Shown here: in pieces, positions 10,641 to 18,383 of the stretch | Numbering within the stretch: position 1 is the stretch's first letter | How the letters are laid out: each line of letters opens with the position of its first letter | NCBI GenBank assembly: GCA_025350145.1 | Contig: JANXYH010000075.1 | Span: 1 to 36,744 of the forward strand | Origin: Burkholderiales bacterium | Lineage (GTDB): Bacteria > Pseudomonadota > Gammaproteobacteria > Burkholderiales > Burkholderiaceae_C | Direction of reading: 5' to 3' | Length of the DNA: 36,744 nucleotides | Program-made: the position numbers and the translations under genes | Notes under the pieces: model-generated | The model's input: the letters and a program-made list of their open reading frames with translations, nothing else | Databases searched by the model: none | Told to the model about the DNA's origin: nothing

Positions 10641-10736
10641 GGCCCCAAGCGCGGAGCGCGCTACGGCCCCAAGCGCGGAGCGCGCTACGGCCAGCAGCGC
10701 GGAGCGCACCATGGCCACCACCGCAGAGCGCCCCGT
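10641..10736. repeat. Four-copy 24-bp tandem repeat with nested palindrome
   Basis: Units at 10641-10664 and 10665-10688 are identical; those at 10689-10712 and 10713-10736 are progressively degenerate. Each intact unit contains the perfect palindrome AGCGCG-GAG-CGCGCT. As 24 is a multiple of three, any frame through it gives an eight-residue repeat, but no convincing protein contains it. Confidence 0.8.
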
Positions 10737-10848
10737 GGCCGCGATGCCAGACTGCCCACCTCATGTCCCTGGCCTTGCCCGCACCCGACGCCGGTGTCGG
10801 CCGCGCCGGCAGCGTCGGAGGTACCAAGGCAGCGGCGGGCAAGCTCGA

Positions 10849-12318
10849 TCAGGCCGCCTCGAAATGCCCGCGCAGTGCCGGATAGAGCCGGGCAAAGCGT
10901 TCATGGCGGATCGCCAGCAGGTCGGCGAGGTCGGCCGCCGGCGCGAAACGGGCGAGCACCGGCGGGGCCTTGCACACGGTGCCCCGCTCGCCGCCCAGGC
11001 TCAGCCATGCCAGTCGGGCAGCGCCCAGGGCCGCGCCGGCAGCGCCACCTTCGTGGGTCACCAGGTTGACGCCCAGCGCCGACGCGATCAGCGCCGCCCA
11101 GAGCGGGCTTTGCGCGCCACCGCCAACGAGGGAGAGTTCGAGGTTTTCTGCCCTGCCTGCGGCCATGCTCGCCCAGCCGTCGCGCAGGCCGAAGGCCACC
11201 CCTTCCAGCACGGCATAGCCGACCTGAGCGGCGCCGTGGCCTGCGCCCAGGCCAAAAAGCACGCCCTGGGCCTGCGGATCGTTGTGCGGGGTTCGCTCGC
11301 CGCCGAGGTAGGGCAGAAACAGCGGCGCTTGGCGGCGTTGCCCGGGCGTGAGTTCGGCCACCCGCGCCAGCAGGGCTTGCTCGCTGTCGAAGCCCAGCAA
11401 TTCACGCGCCCAGCGCAAGGCACTGGCGGCGCTGAGCATCACCGACATCTGGTGCCAGGCGTTGGGCAGGGCGTGGCAGAAGGCATGCACTGCCTTCGCC
11501 GGATTGGGGCAGAACTGGTCCGTGCTGAGGAAGATCACCCCCGAGGTGCCCAGCGAGACCAGTCCCTGGCCGGGGCGCACGGCGCCGACGCCGACCGCGC
11601 TGGCGGCGTTGTCACCGCCACCGCCGGCCACCGGCAGGCCTGGGCTCAGGCGCCAGCGCGCGGCCAGCGCGGGATGCAAGTGGCCCGCGATTTCCGTTCC
11701 CTCGACCAAGCGAGGCATCTGCTCGACCGAGAGGCCGGTGGCCTGCAGCACCTCGCTGGCCCAGCAGCGGCGGCCGACATCCAGCCAGAGCGTGCCCGAG
11801 GCGTCAGACAGGTCACTCGCCCGCTCGCCGGTGAGCTTGAAGCGCAACCAGTCCTTGGGCAGCAGGACGCTGCGCACGCGCTCAAAAATCCGCGGTTCAT
11901 GGTTTCGAACCCAGGCCAATTTCGGTGCGGTGAAGCCGGGCATGGCCAGATTGCCGGTCAGCGCGTGCAGGTTCGGCACCTGGGCTTCCAACCAGTGGCA
12001 CTCGGCCGCACTGCGCCCATCGTTCCAAAGGATGGCCGGCCGCAGCACCCGGCCGGCGCCATCCAGCAGCACGGCGCCGTGCATCTGGCCCGTGAGTCCG
12101 ATCGCCTGCACCGCCGCCATGGCCGCGGGCTGTTGACTGGCCAGCCGCCGCAGCGCTGTGTCCGTGGCCCGCCACCAGTCGGCGGGGCGTTGCTCGCACC
12201 AATGCGCTTGCGGACGTTGCAGTGTCAGCCCCTGGCCGGCGCTGGCGACGATGCGGTGCTGCTCATCGAGCAGCAGCGCCTTGACCTCGGAGGTGCCCAG
12301 ATCGATGCCCAGAAACAT
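10849..12318 (-). CDS. xylB: Xylulokinase (FGGY family)
   Basis: Phosphorylates D-xylulose to D-xylulose 5-phosphate, feeding the pentose phosphate pathway. The 489-residue length is typical of XylB. The N-terminal ATPase motif is FLGIDLGTSEVKALLLD; GQMHGAVLLD and the ILWNDGR segment (substrate contacts, with the family Asp) follow; the C-terminal domain has GGGGDNAASAVGVG and SLGTSGVIF. It is the last gene of the polyol operon, 16 bp after the AraC regulator. Coupling with D-arabinitol 4-dehydrogenase fits D-arabitol use, analogous to dalK of Klebsiella-type systems and mtlY of Pseudomonas-type mannitol operons. Confidence 0.95.
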   Translation of the reverse strand: MFLGIDLGTSEVKALLLDEQHRIVASAGQGLTLQRPQAHWCEQRPADWWRATDTALRRLASQQPAAMAAVQAIGLTGQMHGAVLLDGAGRVLRPAILWNDGRSAAECHWLEAQVPNLHALTGNLAMPGFTAPKLAWVRNHEPRIFERVRSVLLPKDWLRFKLTGERASDLSDASGTLWLDVGRRCWASEVLQATGLSVEQMPRLVEGTEIAGHLHPALAARWRLSPGLPVAGGGGDNAASAVGVGAVRPGQGLVSLGTSGVIFLSTDQFCPNPAKAVHAFCHALPNAWHQMSVMLSAASALRWARELLGFDSEQALLARVAELTPGQRRQAPLFLPYLGGERTPHNDPQAQGVLFGLGAGHGAAQVGYAVLEGVAFGLRDGWASMAAGRAENLELSLVGGGAQSPLWAALIASALGVNLVTHEGGAAGAALGAARLAWLSLGGERGTVCKAPPVLARFAPAADLADLLAIRHERFARLYPALRGHFEAA

Positions 12319-12334
12319 GCGCGCCCTTGCTCGG

Positions 12335-13282
12335 TCAACGGTGCTCAGACGCGCGGCCGCCGTAGCGGCGATCGGCCTGGCGGCGAAATTCGCTGGGGGT
12401 CAGGCCCTTGATTTCCAGGAACCGGCGGTTGAAGTTGGCGATGTTGTTGAAGCCGACCTCGTAACAGATGTGGGTGACCAGCCGGTCGGTGTCCATCAGC
12501 AATTGGCCCGCGCGGTTGACCCGAATCCGGTTGACGAAATCGGTGAAGGTGTTGCCCGTGGCACGGCGGAAGAAGCGCGAGAAGCGGCTGTCTGTCATCT
12601 CCAACTCCGCCGCCAGCTCGCTGGCCGACAGCGGCTGGGCGAAGTCGCGGGCGATGCGGCTGACCAGGACGTTGATCTGGTCGGCACCGGCGTCGTTGTC
12701 CTCGCCCTGCATCTGCACGCTCGACAGCAGACGAAAGTCGGTGCAGCGCGCCAGGTCGCTCAGGTAGCCCAAGAATGCCGCCAGACGCTGGATGCCGCGG
12801 GCGGCCTTGACCGCGTGGAAATGCGCTGCCGCACGCTCGCCCTGGGCAAAGAATTCGATTCCCAGGCGCGCCCGCTCCAGCAAGGCCATCACCTCGGCGA
12901 GTTCGGGAATCTGCTCGGCGGCATGGGCAATCGGGCCATGCGCGAATTGGATGACCAGGTCGCGCTCGGCGACACCGCCATCGGGCACATCCATGGATAT
13001 CCAGTTGTGCGGCAGCCGTGGCCCGCACAGCACCAAGTGGCCGGGTTGGAACGGGCCGATCCAGTCGCCGACAAAGGCCTTGCCCGATGTCGCGGTGATC
13101 AGGTGCAGCTCGTACTCGTCGTGCATGTGCCAGCGCGCCAGCGGCGTCGGAAAGCCATGGGCGATGCAGCGCACGAGTCCGCTCTGCGCCGGGGCTTCGT
13201 AGCCCAGCGCGGGCGAGCGCGAGTAGTCACGCTCCAGCTCGGGTTGACGCTGGCGGACAGGGCGCTGCTCACGAGCCGGCAT
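12335..13282 (-). CDS. AraC-family transcriptional regulator of the polyol operon
   Basis: A 315-residue regulator with an N-terminal cupin-like sensor domain (WHMHDEYELHLI, then PGHLVLCGPRLPHNW) and a C-terminal pair of helix-turn-helix motifs (ASELAAELEMTDSRFSRFFRR and VTHICYEVGFNNIANFNRRF), ending with the typical LTPSEFRRQ. It is probably the activator of this operon, binding a polyol or its oxidation product; this is inferred from position. The ATG at 13282, 16 bp after the dalD stop, is preferred; the longer upstream frame merely reads through the end of dalD. It resembles MtlR of Pseudomonas-type mannitol operons in placement. Confidence 0.9.
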   Translation of the reverse strand: MPAREQRPVRQRQPELERDYSRSPALGYEAPAQSGLVRCIAHGFPTPLARWHMHDEYELHLITATSGKAFVGDWIGPFQPGHLVLCGPRLPHNWISMDVPDGGVAERDLVIQFAHGPIAHAAEQIPELAEVMALLERARLGIEFFAQGERAAAHFHAVKAARGIQRLAAFLGYLSDLARCTDFRLLSSVQMQGEDNDAGADQINVLVSRIARDFAQPLSASELAAELEMTDSRFSRFFRRATGNTFTDFVNRIRVNRAGQLLMDTDRLVTHICYEVGFNNIANFNRRFLEIKGLTPSEFRRQADRRYGGRASEHR

Positions 13283-13298
13283 GCGCAGCGGGGCGTTT

Positions 13299-14696
13299 TT
13301 AGAACGAGGATTCGCCGCAGCGCAGCGCCAGCCGCGCGCTGGCCTCGCGCACGGCCGCCACCAGCCGCGCGTCGCCGCTGATCGGCCCCCAAAGCGTGGC
13401 GTCGGCGCAGAACGCCGCGACCGGATCGGCAGCCTCGCAGATGGCATGGGCCAGCGCCGGATCCATGGCCTGGTCCTGGTAGGTGTAGGCCAACTGCCCG
13501 CGGTGCCAGCGCTGCAGAAACGCCAGGAACAGCGCGGGCAGCATCGCCGTGCTGTGGATGGATTCGCCGCGCGACAGCCGTTCCACCAGCGTGGGCCGGA
13601 TGAAACCGGGGATCTTCGAGAACCCGTCCATCGCCACGCGCTGGTTGGTGTCCAGCACAGCGGGGTTGCCAAAGCGCTCCAGCACCGCGTCACGGTAGCC
13701 CGCCAGGTCGATCGGGCTGGGTGCCCCGGGGCGGTCCAGGCAAGGGATGACATCGTCGCTCACATAGGCCAACGCCCAGTCCCGAATCTGCGGGTCATGC
13801 GTGCCTTCGTGGATGTAGGCCATGCCTGCCAGGGTTCCGGCCCAGGCGATGCAACTGTGGGTGGCGTTGAGGATGCGGATCTTGGCTTCCTCATAGGGCT
13901 GGACCGCGGCTACCAGTTGCACGCCGACCCGCTCCCAGGCTGGGCGGCCGGCCGAGAAACGGTCCTCGATGACCCACTGGATGAAGTGCTCGGCCATCAC
14001 CGGCGCGGCATCTGCCCAGCCGGTACTGGCGCGCACCCGTTCGGCGACCTCCGGCGCAGGGCGCGGGGTGATGCGGTCGACCATGGCGTTCGGACTGCTG
14101 GTGTTGGCCTCCACCCAGCGCGCCAGGGCGGCGTCGCCGAGCAGGGTGATGAACTGCATCAGCCCGCTGCGCGAGCGGTCGCCGTTGTGCCGCAGGTTGT
14201 CGCAGTTCAGCAGGGTCACCGGTCCGCCGCCGGCCTGCATGCGGGCCCGCAGCATGGCCGTCAGCACGCCGTAGACCGTGCTGCCACTGCGGCCGGCGCG
14301 CGCATCCGCCAGATCGGCCACCAGGTCCTTGGCCGTGTCGTCCAGGCGATCCTGGGCGTCCAGGTAGTAGCCGGCCTCGGTCACGGTGAACGAGATGATT
14401 CGGGTGTCGGCATCGGCCCCTGCCGCGATGAGCTGCGGCAGACCCGGTTCGTAGGCGATCACGCGCTGGATCGATTCGATCACCTCGTAGGCGCGCACAC
14501 CCGCAGGCGTGACCGTCTCCAGCGTGTAGCGGCCGCCTTGGGCCTGCAGCGCGGCGACGGTCTCGACCATGTCGGGCCGGGTATTGCCGGCGACGATGGC
14601 CCACGACTTGTCGCCGGCCTGGTGCAGCCGGTGCAGGTACACCGCCTGGTGCGCCCGGTGGAATGAGCCCAGGCCGATGTGGAGGATGGTGTTCAT
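13299..14696 (-). CDS. dalD: D-arabinitol 4-dehydrogenase (polyol-specific long-chain dehydrogenase)
   Basis: NAD-dependent oxidation of D-arabitol to D-xylulose. The 465-residue protein belongs to the mannitol dehydrogenase/long-chain polyol family and looks closer to DalD than to mannitol 2-dehydrogenase, judging from remembered DalD features: LHIGLGSFHRAHQA at the N-terminus, FTVTEAGYYL (103-112), LLNCDNLRHNG (162-172) and MVDRITPRP. The catalytic Lys272, Asn277 and His280 lie in EEAKIRILNATHSCIAWAG with the family spacing. Family members often also oxidise mannitol, so substrate preference is inferred. It lies 13 bp after the short-chain dehydrogenase gene. Confidence 0.9.
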   Translation of the reverse strand: MNTILHIGLGSFHRAHQAVYLHRLHQAGDKSWAIVAGNTRPDMVETVAALQAQGGRYTLETVTPAGVRAYEVIESIQRVIAYEPGLPQLIAAGADADTRIISFTVTEAGYYLDAQDRLDDTAKDLVADLADARAGRSGSTVYGVLTAMLRARMQAGGGPVTLLNCDNLRHNGDRSRSGLMQFITLLGDAALARWVEANTSSPNAMVDRITPRPAPEVAERVRASTGWADAAPVMAEHFIQWVIEDRFSAGRPAWERVGVQLVAAVQPYEEAKIRILNATHSCIAWAGTLAGMAYIHEGTHDPQIRDWALAYVSDDVIPCLDRPGAPSPIDLAGYRDAVLERFGNPAVLDTNQRVAMDGFSKIPGFIRPTLVERLSRGESIHSTAMLPALFLAFLQRWHRGQLAYTYQDQAMDPALAHAICEAADPVAAFCADATLWGPISGDARLVAAVREASARLALRCGESSF

Positions 14697-14709
14697 GGCG
14701 GGTGCAAGC

Positions 14710-15438
14710 TCACAGGTCGAAATTGGTCGGCATCATCACCACGTCGCGGATGGTCATGCTGCGCGGCCGGGTCAACATGAACATCACCACCTGGGCAACC
14801 TCGCTGGCCTCGATCAGGCTGCCGGATTCGCGCGCCTGGCGCAATTTCTCCTCCGGCCAATCGGCCAGCAGGCCCGTGACCACCGGCCCCGGCGAGATCG
14901 CGCCCACCCGCAGGCCGTGCTTGAAGACCTGGCGGCGCACCGTCTGCACGAAGCAGTTGACGGCCCACTTGGAGGCGGCATAGACCGGCTCCCAGGGCGT
15001 GGGGTAGTGCGCGGCCAGCGAACTGGTGACGATGATGTCGCCGCTGCCTCGGCCGATCATGTGCGGCAGCACGTCGTGCACGTTCTTCATCACGACGTTG
15101 ACATTGAGGTTGAGCATGCGGTCCATCGCCAGGGTATCGGCATCGACCAAGTCGCCACCGATGTAAGTGCCGGCGTTGGCGTGAAAGATGTCAAGCTGCC
15201 CTGCCAGCGCCAAGATCTGCGGCATCAGCGTTGCGCAGGCTTGGGCGTCCAGCAGGTCCAACACCAACGGCAGGGCGGCCGGGCCATGGCGCTTGCACAG
15301 GTCGGCCACGGCGCGCGCATCGCGGTCGATCACGACCACCCTGGCGCCGGCAGCCAGCATCGCCTCGGTGCTGGCCAGCCCGATGCCAGAGGCCGCTCCG
15401 GTGACGGCGGCGACCTTGCCCTGCAACTCGTTTGCCAT
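14710..15438 (-). CDS. Short-chain dehydrogenase, ribitol 2-dehydrogenase-like
   Basis: A 242-residue classical SDR that probably oxidises a polyol with NAD. The cofactor motif TGAASGIG is at 13-20, HANAG at 86-90, the catalytic Ser140 in VTSS, and Tyr153/Lys157 in YAASK. The C-terminal segment (RVGAISPGPVVTGLL, then DVVMMPTNFDL) recalls ribitol/galactitol/xylitol dehydrogenases of rhizobial polyol operons. Within this operon it may give a second substrate (ribitol, xylitol or sorbitol) to the same transporter. The ATG at 15438 (MANELQGKVAAVTG) is preferred; an upstream ATG at 15483 would overlap the ATPase gene and is unlike the family. Confidence 0.85.
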   Translation of the reverse strand: MANELQGKVAAVTGAASGIGLASTEAMLAAGARVVVIDRDARAVADLCKRHGPAALPLVLDLLDAQACATLMPQILALAGQLDIFHANAGTYIGGDLVDADTLAMDRMLNLNVNVVMKNVHDVLPHMIGRGSGDIIVTSSLAAHYPTPWEPVYAASKWAVNCFVQTVRRQVFKHGLRVGAISPGPVVTGLLADWPEEKLRQARESGSLIEASEVAQVVMFMLTRPRSMTIRDVVMMPTNFDL

Positions 15439-15466
15439 CGTGCCGTACTCGTGATGGGGGTGAAAT

Positions 15467-16513
15467 TCAGGGCGCCAGGGCATGGCCCTGGCGGTTGAAC
15501 AGGTGCACGGACGCCGGCGCTACATCCAGGCCGACGGCGTCGCCGGGGCGCAGGCTGGTGCGGGCGTTCTGCGCAGCGATGATCTGCACCCCACCCGGCG
15601 TAGCGCCTGCCAGGCTGGCGTAGATCAGGGTGTTCGAGCCGAGTGACTCGACAAGTTCGACCTGGCCCGCCAGGCGCCCCTGGCCTGCCGGCCGGACCAA
15701 AACGTTTTCTGGCCGCACGCCGATCAAGCCGTCGTGGCCAGCACCCGCAGCGACGATGCTGCTGAGCGCAGGCAGTGCGGCGGTGTCGATGATGTTCATC
15801 TGCGGCGTGCCTATGAACCGGGCAACGAACTGGTTGGCCGGCCGGTCATACAAGTCCAGCGGCGAGCCGACCTGCTCGATCCGGCCGTCACGCAGCACCA
15901 CCACCCGGTCAGCCAGGGTCATGGCCTCCACCTGGTCGTGGGTCACGTAGATGGTGGTGGCGCCCAGGTCGCGGTGGAGCTTGGCAATCTCCACCCGGGT
16001 TTGGCCGCGCAGCGCGGCGTCCAGATTGGACAGCGGCTCGTCGAACAGGAAGACCTTGGGGGCGCGCACGATCGCCCGGCCTATGGCCACGCGCTGGCGC
16101 TGGCCGCCGGACAGGGCCTTGGGGGTGCGTTGCAGGTAGTCGCTGAGGTTGAGGATCTCGGCCACGCGGTGGACCTTCTGCCGAATCACGGCCTTGTCCA
16201 CATGGGCCAGGCGCAAGGCAAACGACAGGTTGTCGTACACACTCATGTGCGGGTAGAGCGCATAGCTCTGGAACACCATCGCCAGGTCGCGTTTGGACGA
16301 GGCCAAGCCGGTGATGTCGCGGCCGTCGAGTTCCACGCTGCCGCTGTCGATCTCGGTCAGCCCGGCAATCATCCGCAGCAGGGTGCTCTTGCCGCAGCCC
16401 GAGGGGCCGACGAAAACGACGAATTCGCCCCGCTCTATCCGCAGGTCGACGGCGTCGATGACACGGACCTTGCCGAAGGCCTTGGTGACACCCTTGAGTT
16501 GCAGGTAGGACAT
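15467..16513 (-). CDS. Polyol ABC transporter ATP-binding protein (SmoK/MtlK/UgpC type)
   Basis: Energises the polyol importer from the cytoplasmic face. Walker A GPSGCGKS (36-43), Q-loop FQSYALYPHMSV (81-92), signature LSGGQ (134-138), Walker B VFLFDEP (154-160) and the switch His in VTHDQVEAMTLADR are all intact. The C-terminal part contains a TOBE/MalK-type regulatory domain. Length (348) is normal for the CUT1 family. The operon order, binding protein-F-G-K, is that of SmoEFGK and MtlEFGK. Confidence 0.95.
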   Translation of the reverse strand: MSYLQLKGVTKAFGKVRVIDAVDLRIERGEFVVFVGPSGCGKSTLLRMIAGLTEIDSGSVELDGRDITGLASSKRDLAMVFQSYALYPHMSVYDNLSFALRLAHVDKAVIRQKVHRVAEILNLSDYLQRTPKALSGGQRQRVAIGRAIVRAPKVFLFDEPLSNLDAALRGQTRVEIAKLHRDLGATTIYVTHDQVEAMTLADRVVVLRDGRIEQVGSPLDLYDRPANQFVARFIGTPQMNIIDTAALPALSSIVAAGAGHDGLIGVRPENVLVRPAGQGRLAGQVELVESLGSNTLIYASLAGATPGGVQIIAAQNARTSLRPGDAVGLDVAPASVHLFNRQGHALAP

Positions 16514-16575
16514 GGTTTCCTCGGTTCAGGCCTGAACGCGACTTCGGCGGGCGGCGCAGCCGCATCGGGGCGGGG

Positions 16576-17391
16576 TCATTTCACGGCACCAAACGTCAGA
16601 CCCTGGACGAGTTGCTTCTGGCTGAACCAGCCGACCACCACGATGGGTGCAATCGCCATCAGCGAGGCCGCCGACAACTTGGCCCAGAACAGGCCTTCGG
16701 GGCTGGAATAGCTGGCGATCAGCGTGGCCAGCGTGCCGGCCTTGGCCGAGCTGAGGTTGAGCGACCAGAACGCCTCGTTCCAGCTCAGCACCAGGCACAG
16801 CAGGCCGGTGGACGCCAGCGTGCCCATGGCCAGCGGCCGGATGACCTGCACGAACTCGTCCCAGAGCGTGGCGCCGTCCATGCGCGCGGCCTCCAGAATT
16901 TCCGGCGGGATGTCCTTGAAGCCCGAGTAAAGCATCCAGACCATGATGGGCAGGTTGGACAGGGTGAAGACGATGGTCAGCGCGGTCAGCGAGTCGAGCA
17001 ATCCGGCGGTCTGCGCCATCACGTAGATCGGCACCAGGGCACCTACGGCCGGCATCATCTTGGTGGACAACATCCACATCAGGATGTTGCGCGTCTGGCG
17101 GCTGCGGAAGAAGCTCATCGAGTACGCGGCGGGCGCAGCGATCAGCAGGCCCAGGGCCGTGGAGAGCACGCTGGTGATGACCGAATTGCGCGCAAAGTGC
17201 AGGTAGTCGCTGCGCAGGTTGACCTCGGCAAAGCTCTCCAGGGTGGGGGTGAACAGCAGTTGAGGCGGGATCGCGATGGCCTGCTGCTCGGTCTTGAAGG
17301 CGGTGAGCACCAGCCAGATCAGCGGGAAGACGACCAGCAGGGTGACGCCCCAGGCCGCCACGGTGCGCACAATCAAGGCTGGGTTCTTCAT
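16576..17391 (-). CDS. Polyol ABC transporter permease (MalG/SmoG type)
   Basis: A 271-residue inner-membrane permease with six predicted helices. The first begins near residue 12 (VAAWGVTLLVVFPLIWLVLTAF), and the large periplasmic loop then follows, as in MalG. The cytoplasmic EAA loop is clear: EAARMDGATLWDEFVQVIRP. Typical of the CUT1 carbohydrate ABC importers. It starts 15 bp after the partner permease, with the ATPase gene 62 bp downstream. Confidence 0.94.
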   Translation of the reverse strand: MKNPALIVRTVAAWGVTLLVVFPLIWLVLTAFKTEQQAIAIPPQLLFTPTLESFAEVNLRSDYLHFARNSVITSVLSTALGLLIAAPAAYSMSFFRSRQTRNILMWMLSTKMMPAVGALVPIYVMAQTAGLLDSLTALTIVFTLSNLPIMVWMLYSGFKDIPPEILEAARMDGATLWDEFVQVIRPLAMGTLASTGLLCLVLSWNEAFWSLNLSSAKAGTLATLIASYSSPEGLFWAKLSAASLMAIAPIVVVGWFSQKQLVQGLTFGAVK

Positions 17392-17406
17392 GGTGTGGCG
17401 CGCCCT

Positions 17407-18264
17407 TCAATCGAGGTTCTTGCCGATCAGGCGGATCAGGAAGACGGCGGCAATGTTGGCCAGCACCACCGCGAACAGCGCACCGGCGCTGGCCACGCCG
17501 ACGTCAAAGTTCATCAGCGCCTGCTTGAAGATGAGGAAGGCCAGGTTGGTACTCTCGTTGCCGGGGCCGCCCCCGGTGGTGGTGAAAATCTCGGCGAACA
17601 CGCCGATCAGGAAGATCATCTCGATCATCACCACCACCGCAATCGGCCTGCCCAGGTGCGGCAGCGTGAGGTAGAAGAATTTCTGCAACGGGTTGGCGCC
17701 GTCCATACCGGCGGCCTCCATCTGCTCGCGGTCCAGCGACTGCAGGCTGGTGATGAAGATCAGGCAGGCAAAGGGCAGCCACTGCCAGGCCACGATCATG
17801 GTCACCGAGAACAGCGGGTGGTCGGTCAGCCAGTCCACCGGCGTCAGGCCGCAGAACAGCGCCACCTGCGCCAGCACGCCGTATACCGGGTTCAACATCA
17901 TGTGCTTCCACAGCAGCGCGTTGGCCGTGGGCATGACAAAGAACGGCGATATCAGCAGCACGCGCACCAGGCCGCGGCCCGGGAAGGCGTCGTTGACCAG
18001 CAGCGCCAGGCCGATGCCACCGACCACGGTGATGGCGATCACCGACGACAGCAGGACCAGGGTATTGCCTATCGACGCCGCGAAATCGGGGTCGGTGATG
18101 AAGTATTCGAAGTTGGCCAGTCCGATGAAGTCCTTGTCCCCGGGCTGCATCAGGTTGTAATGGACGGCCGAGAAGTACAGGGTCATCAGCAGCGGCACGA
18201 TCATCCAGAGGAAGAGCGTGCCCACTGCCGGCGCCAACAGCCATCGCGGCAGGGTGCGGTTCAT
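17407..18264 (-). CDS. Polyol ABC transporter permease (MalF/SmoF type)
   Basis: A 285-residue permease, with an N-terminal helix (LLAPAVGTLFLWMIVPLLMTLYF) and an EAA loop reading MEAAGMDGANPLQKFFYLTLPHLG. It forms the transmembrane pore with the neighbouring MalG-type subunit. It follows the binding-protein gene after a 119-bp gap that carries stem-loops. Confidence 0.94.
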   Translation of the reverse strand: MNRTLPRWLLAPAVGTLFLWMIVPLLMTLYFSAVHYNLMQPGDKDFIGLANFEYFITDPDFAASIGNTLVLLSSVIAITVVGGIGLALLVNDAFPGRGLVRVLLISPFFVMPTANALLWKHMMLNPVYGVLAQVALFCGLTPVDWLTDHPLFSVTMIVAWQWLPFACLIFITSLQSLDREQMEAAGMDGANPLQKFFYLTLPHLGRPIAVVVMIEMIFLIGVFAEIFTTTGGGPGNESTNLAFLIFKQALMNFDVGVASAGALFAVVLANIAAVFLIRLIGKNLD

Positions 18265-18290
18265 GGCAAAGGTCCAATCACGGCGAGGAA

Positions 18291-18351
18291 CCGGCCAGGT
18301 GGCCGGCGTGGATCTGGCTTGGCCAGTCCACCGGCGGCGCCCCCGGCGGTG
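18291..18351 (-). promoter_or_regulatory. Stem-loops between binding-protein and permease genes
   Basis: Two hairpins lie in the gap between the binding-protein stop and the first permease start. One is a perfect 7-bp stem CCGGCCA/TGGCCGG with a 2-nt loop (18291-18306); the other is a 9-bp stem with one mismatch (18329-18337 with 18343-18351). There is no T-run. In ABC operons such structures often protect the upstream binding-protein message from 3' decay or cause partial termination, so that the binding protein is made in excess. Confidence 0.5.
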
Positions 18352-18383
18352 CTGCCCGGGGAAGCCGCAGGCGCAGCGCCGGA

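Larger units (their letters stand above)
10370..10848. other. Gene-poor stretch between brnT and the xylulokinase gene
   Basis: About 480 bp with no intact gene that I can support. It holds a possible STAS-domain remnant (about 10431-10607, plus strand) and a four-unit 24-bp tandem repeat (10641-10736). The rest, to 10848, shows no recognisable motif. The xylulokinase gene ends here from the other side, so part of it is the downstream region of the polyol operon. Confidence 0.5.

Noticed and set aside
10641-10736. CRISPR array
   Set aside because: The units are directly tandem with no spacers and decay in identity. No cas genes are near.
13283-13753. Longer form of the AraC regulator starting at 13753
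   Set aside because: This part reads antisense-like low-complexity residues out of frame through the dalD gene. The ATG at 13282 fits the operon spacing and the family.
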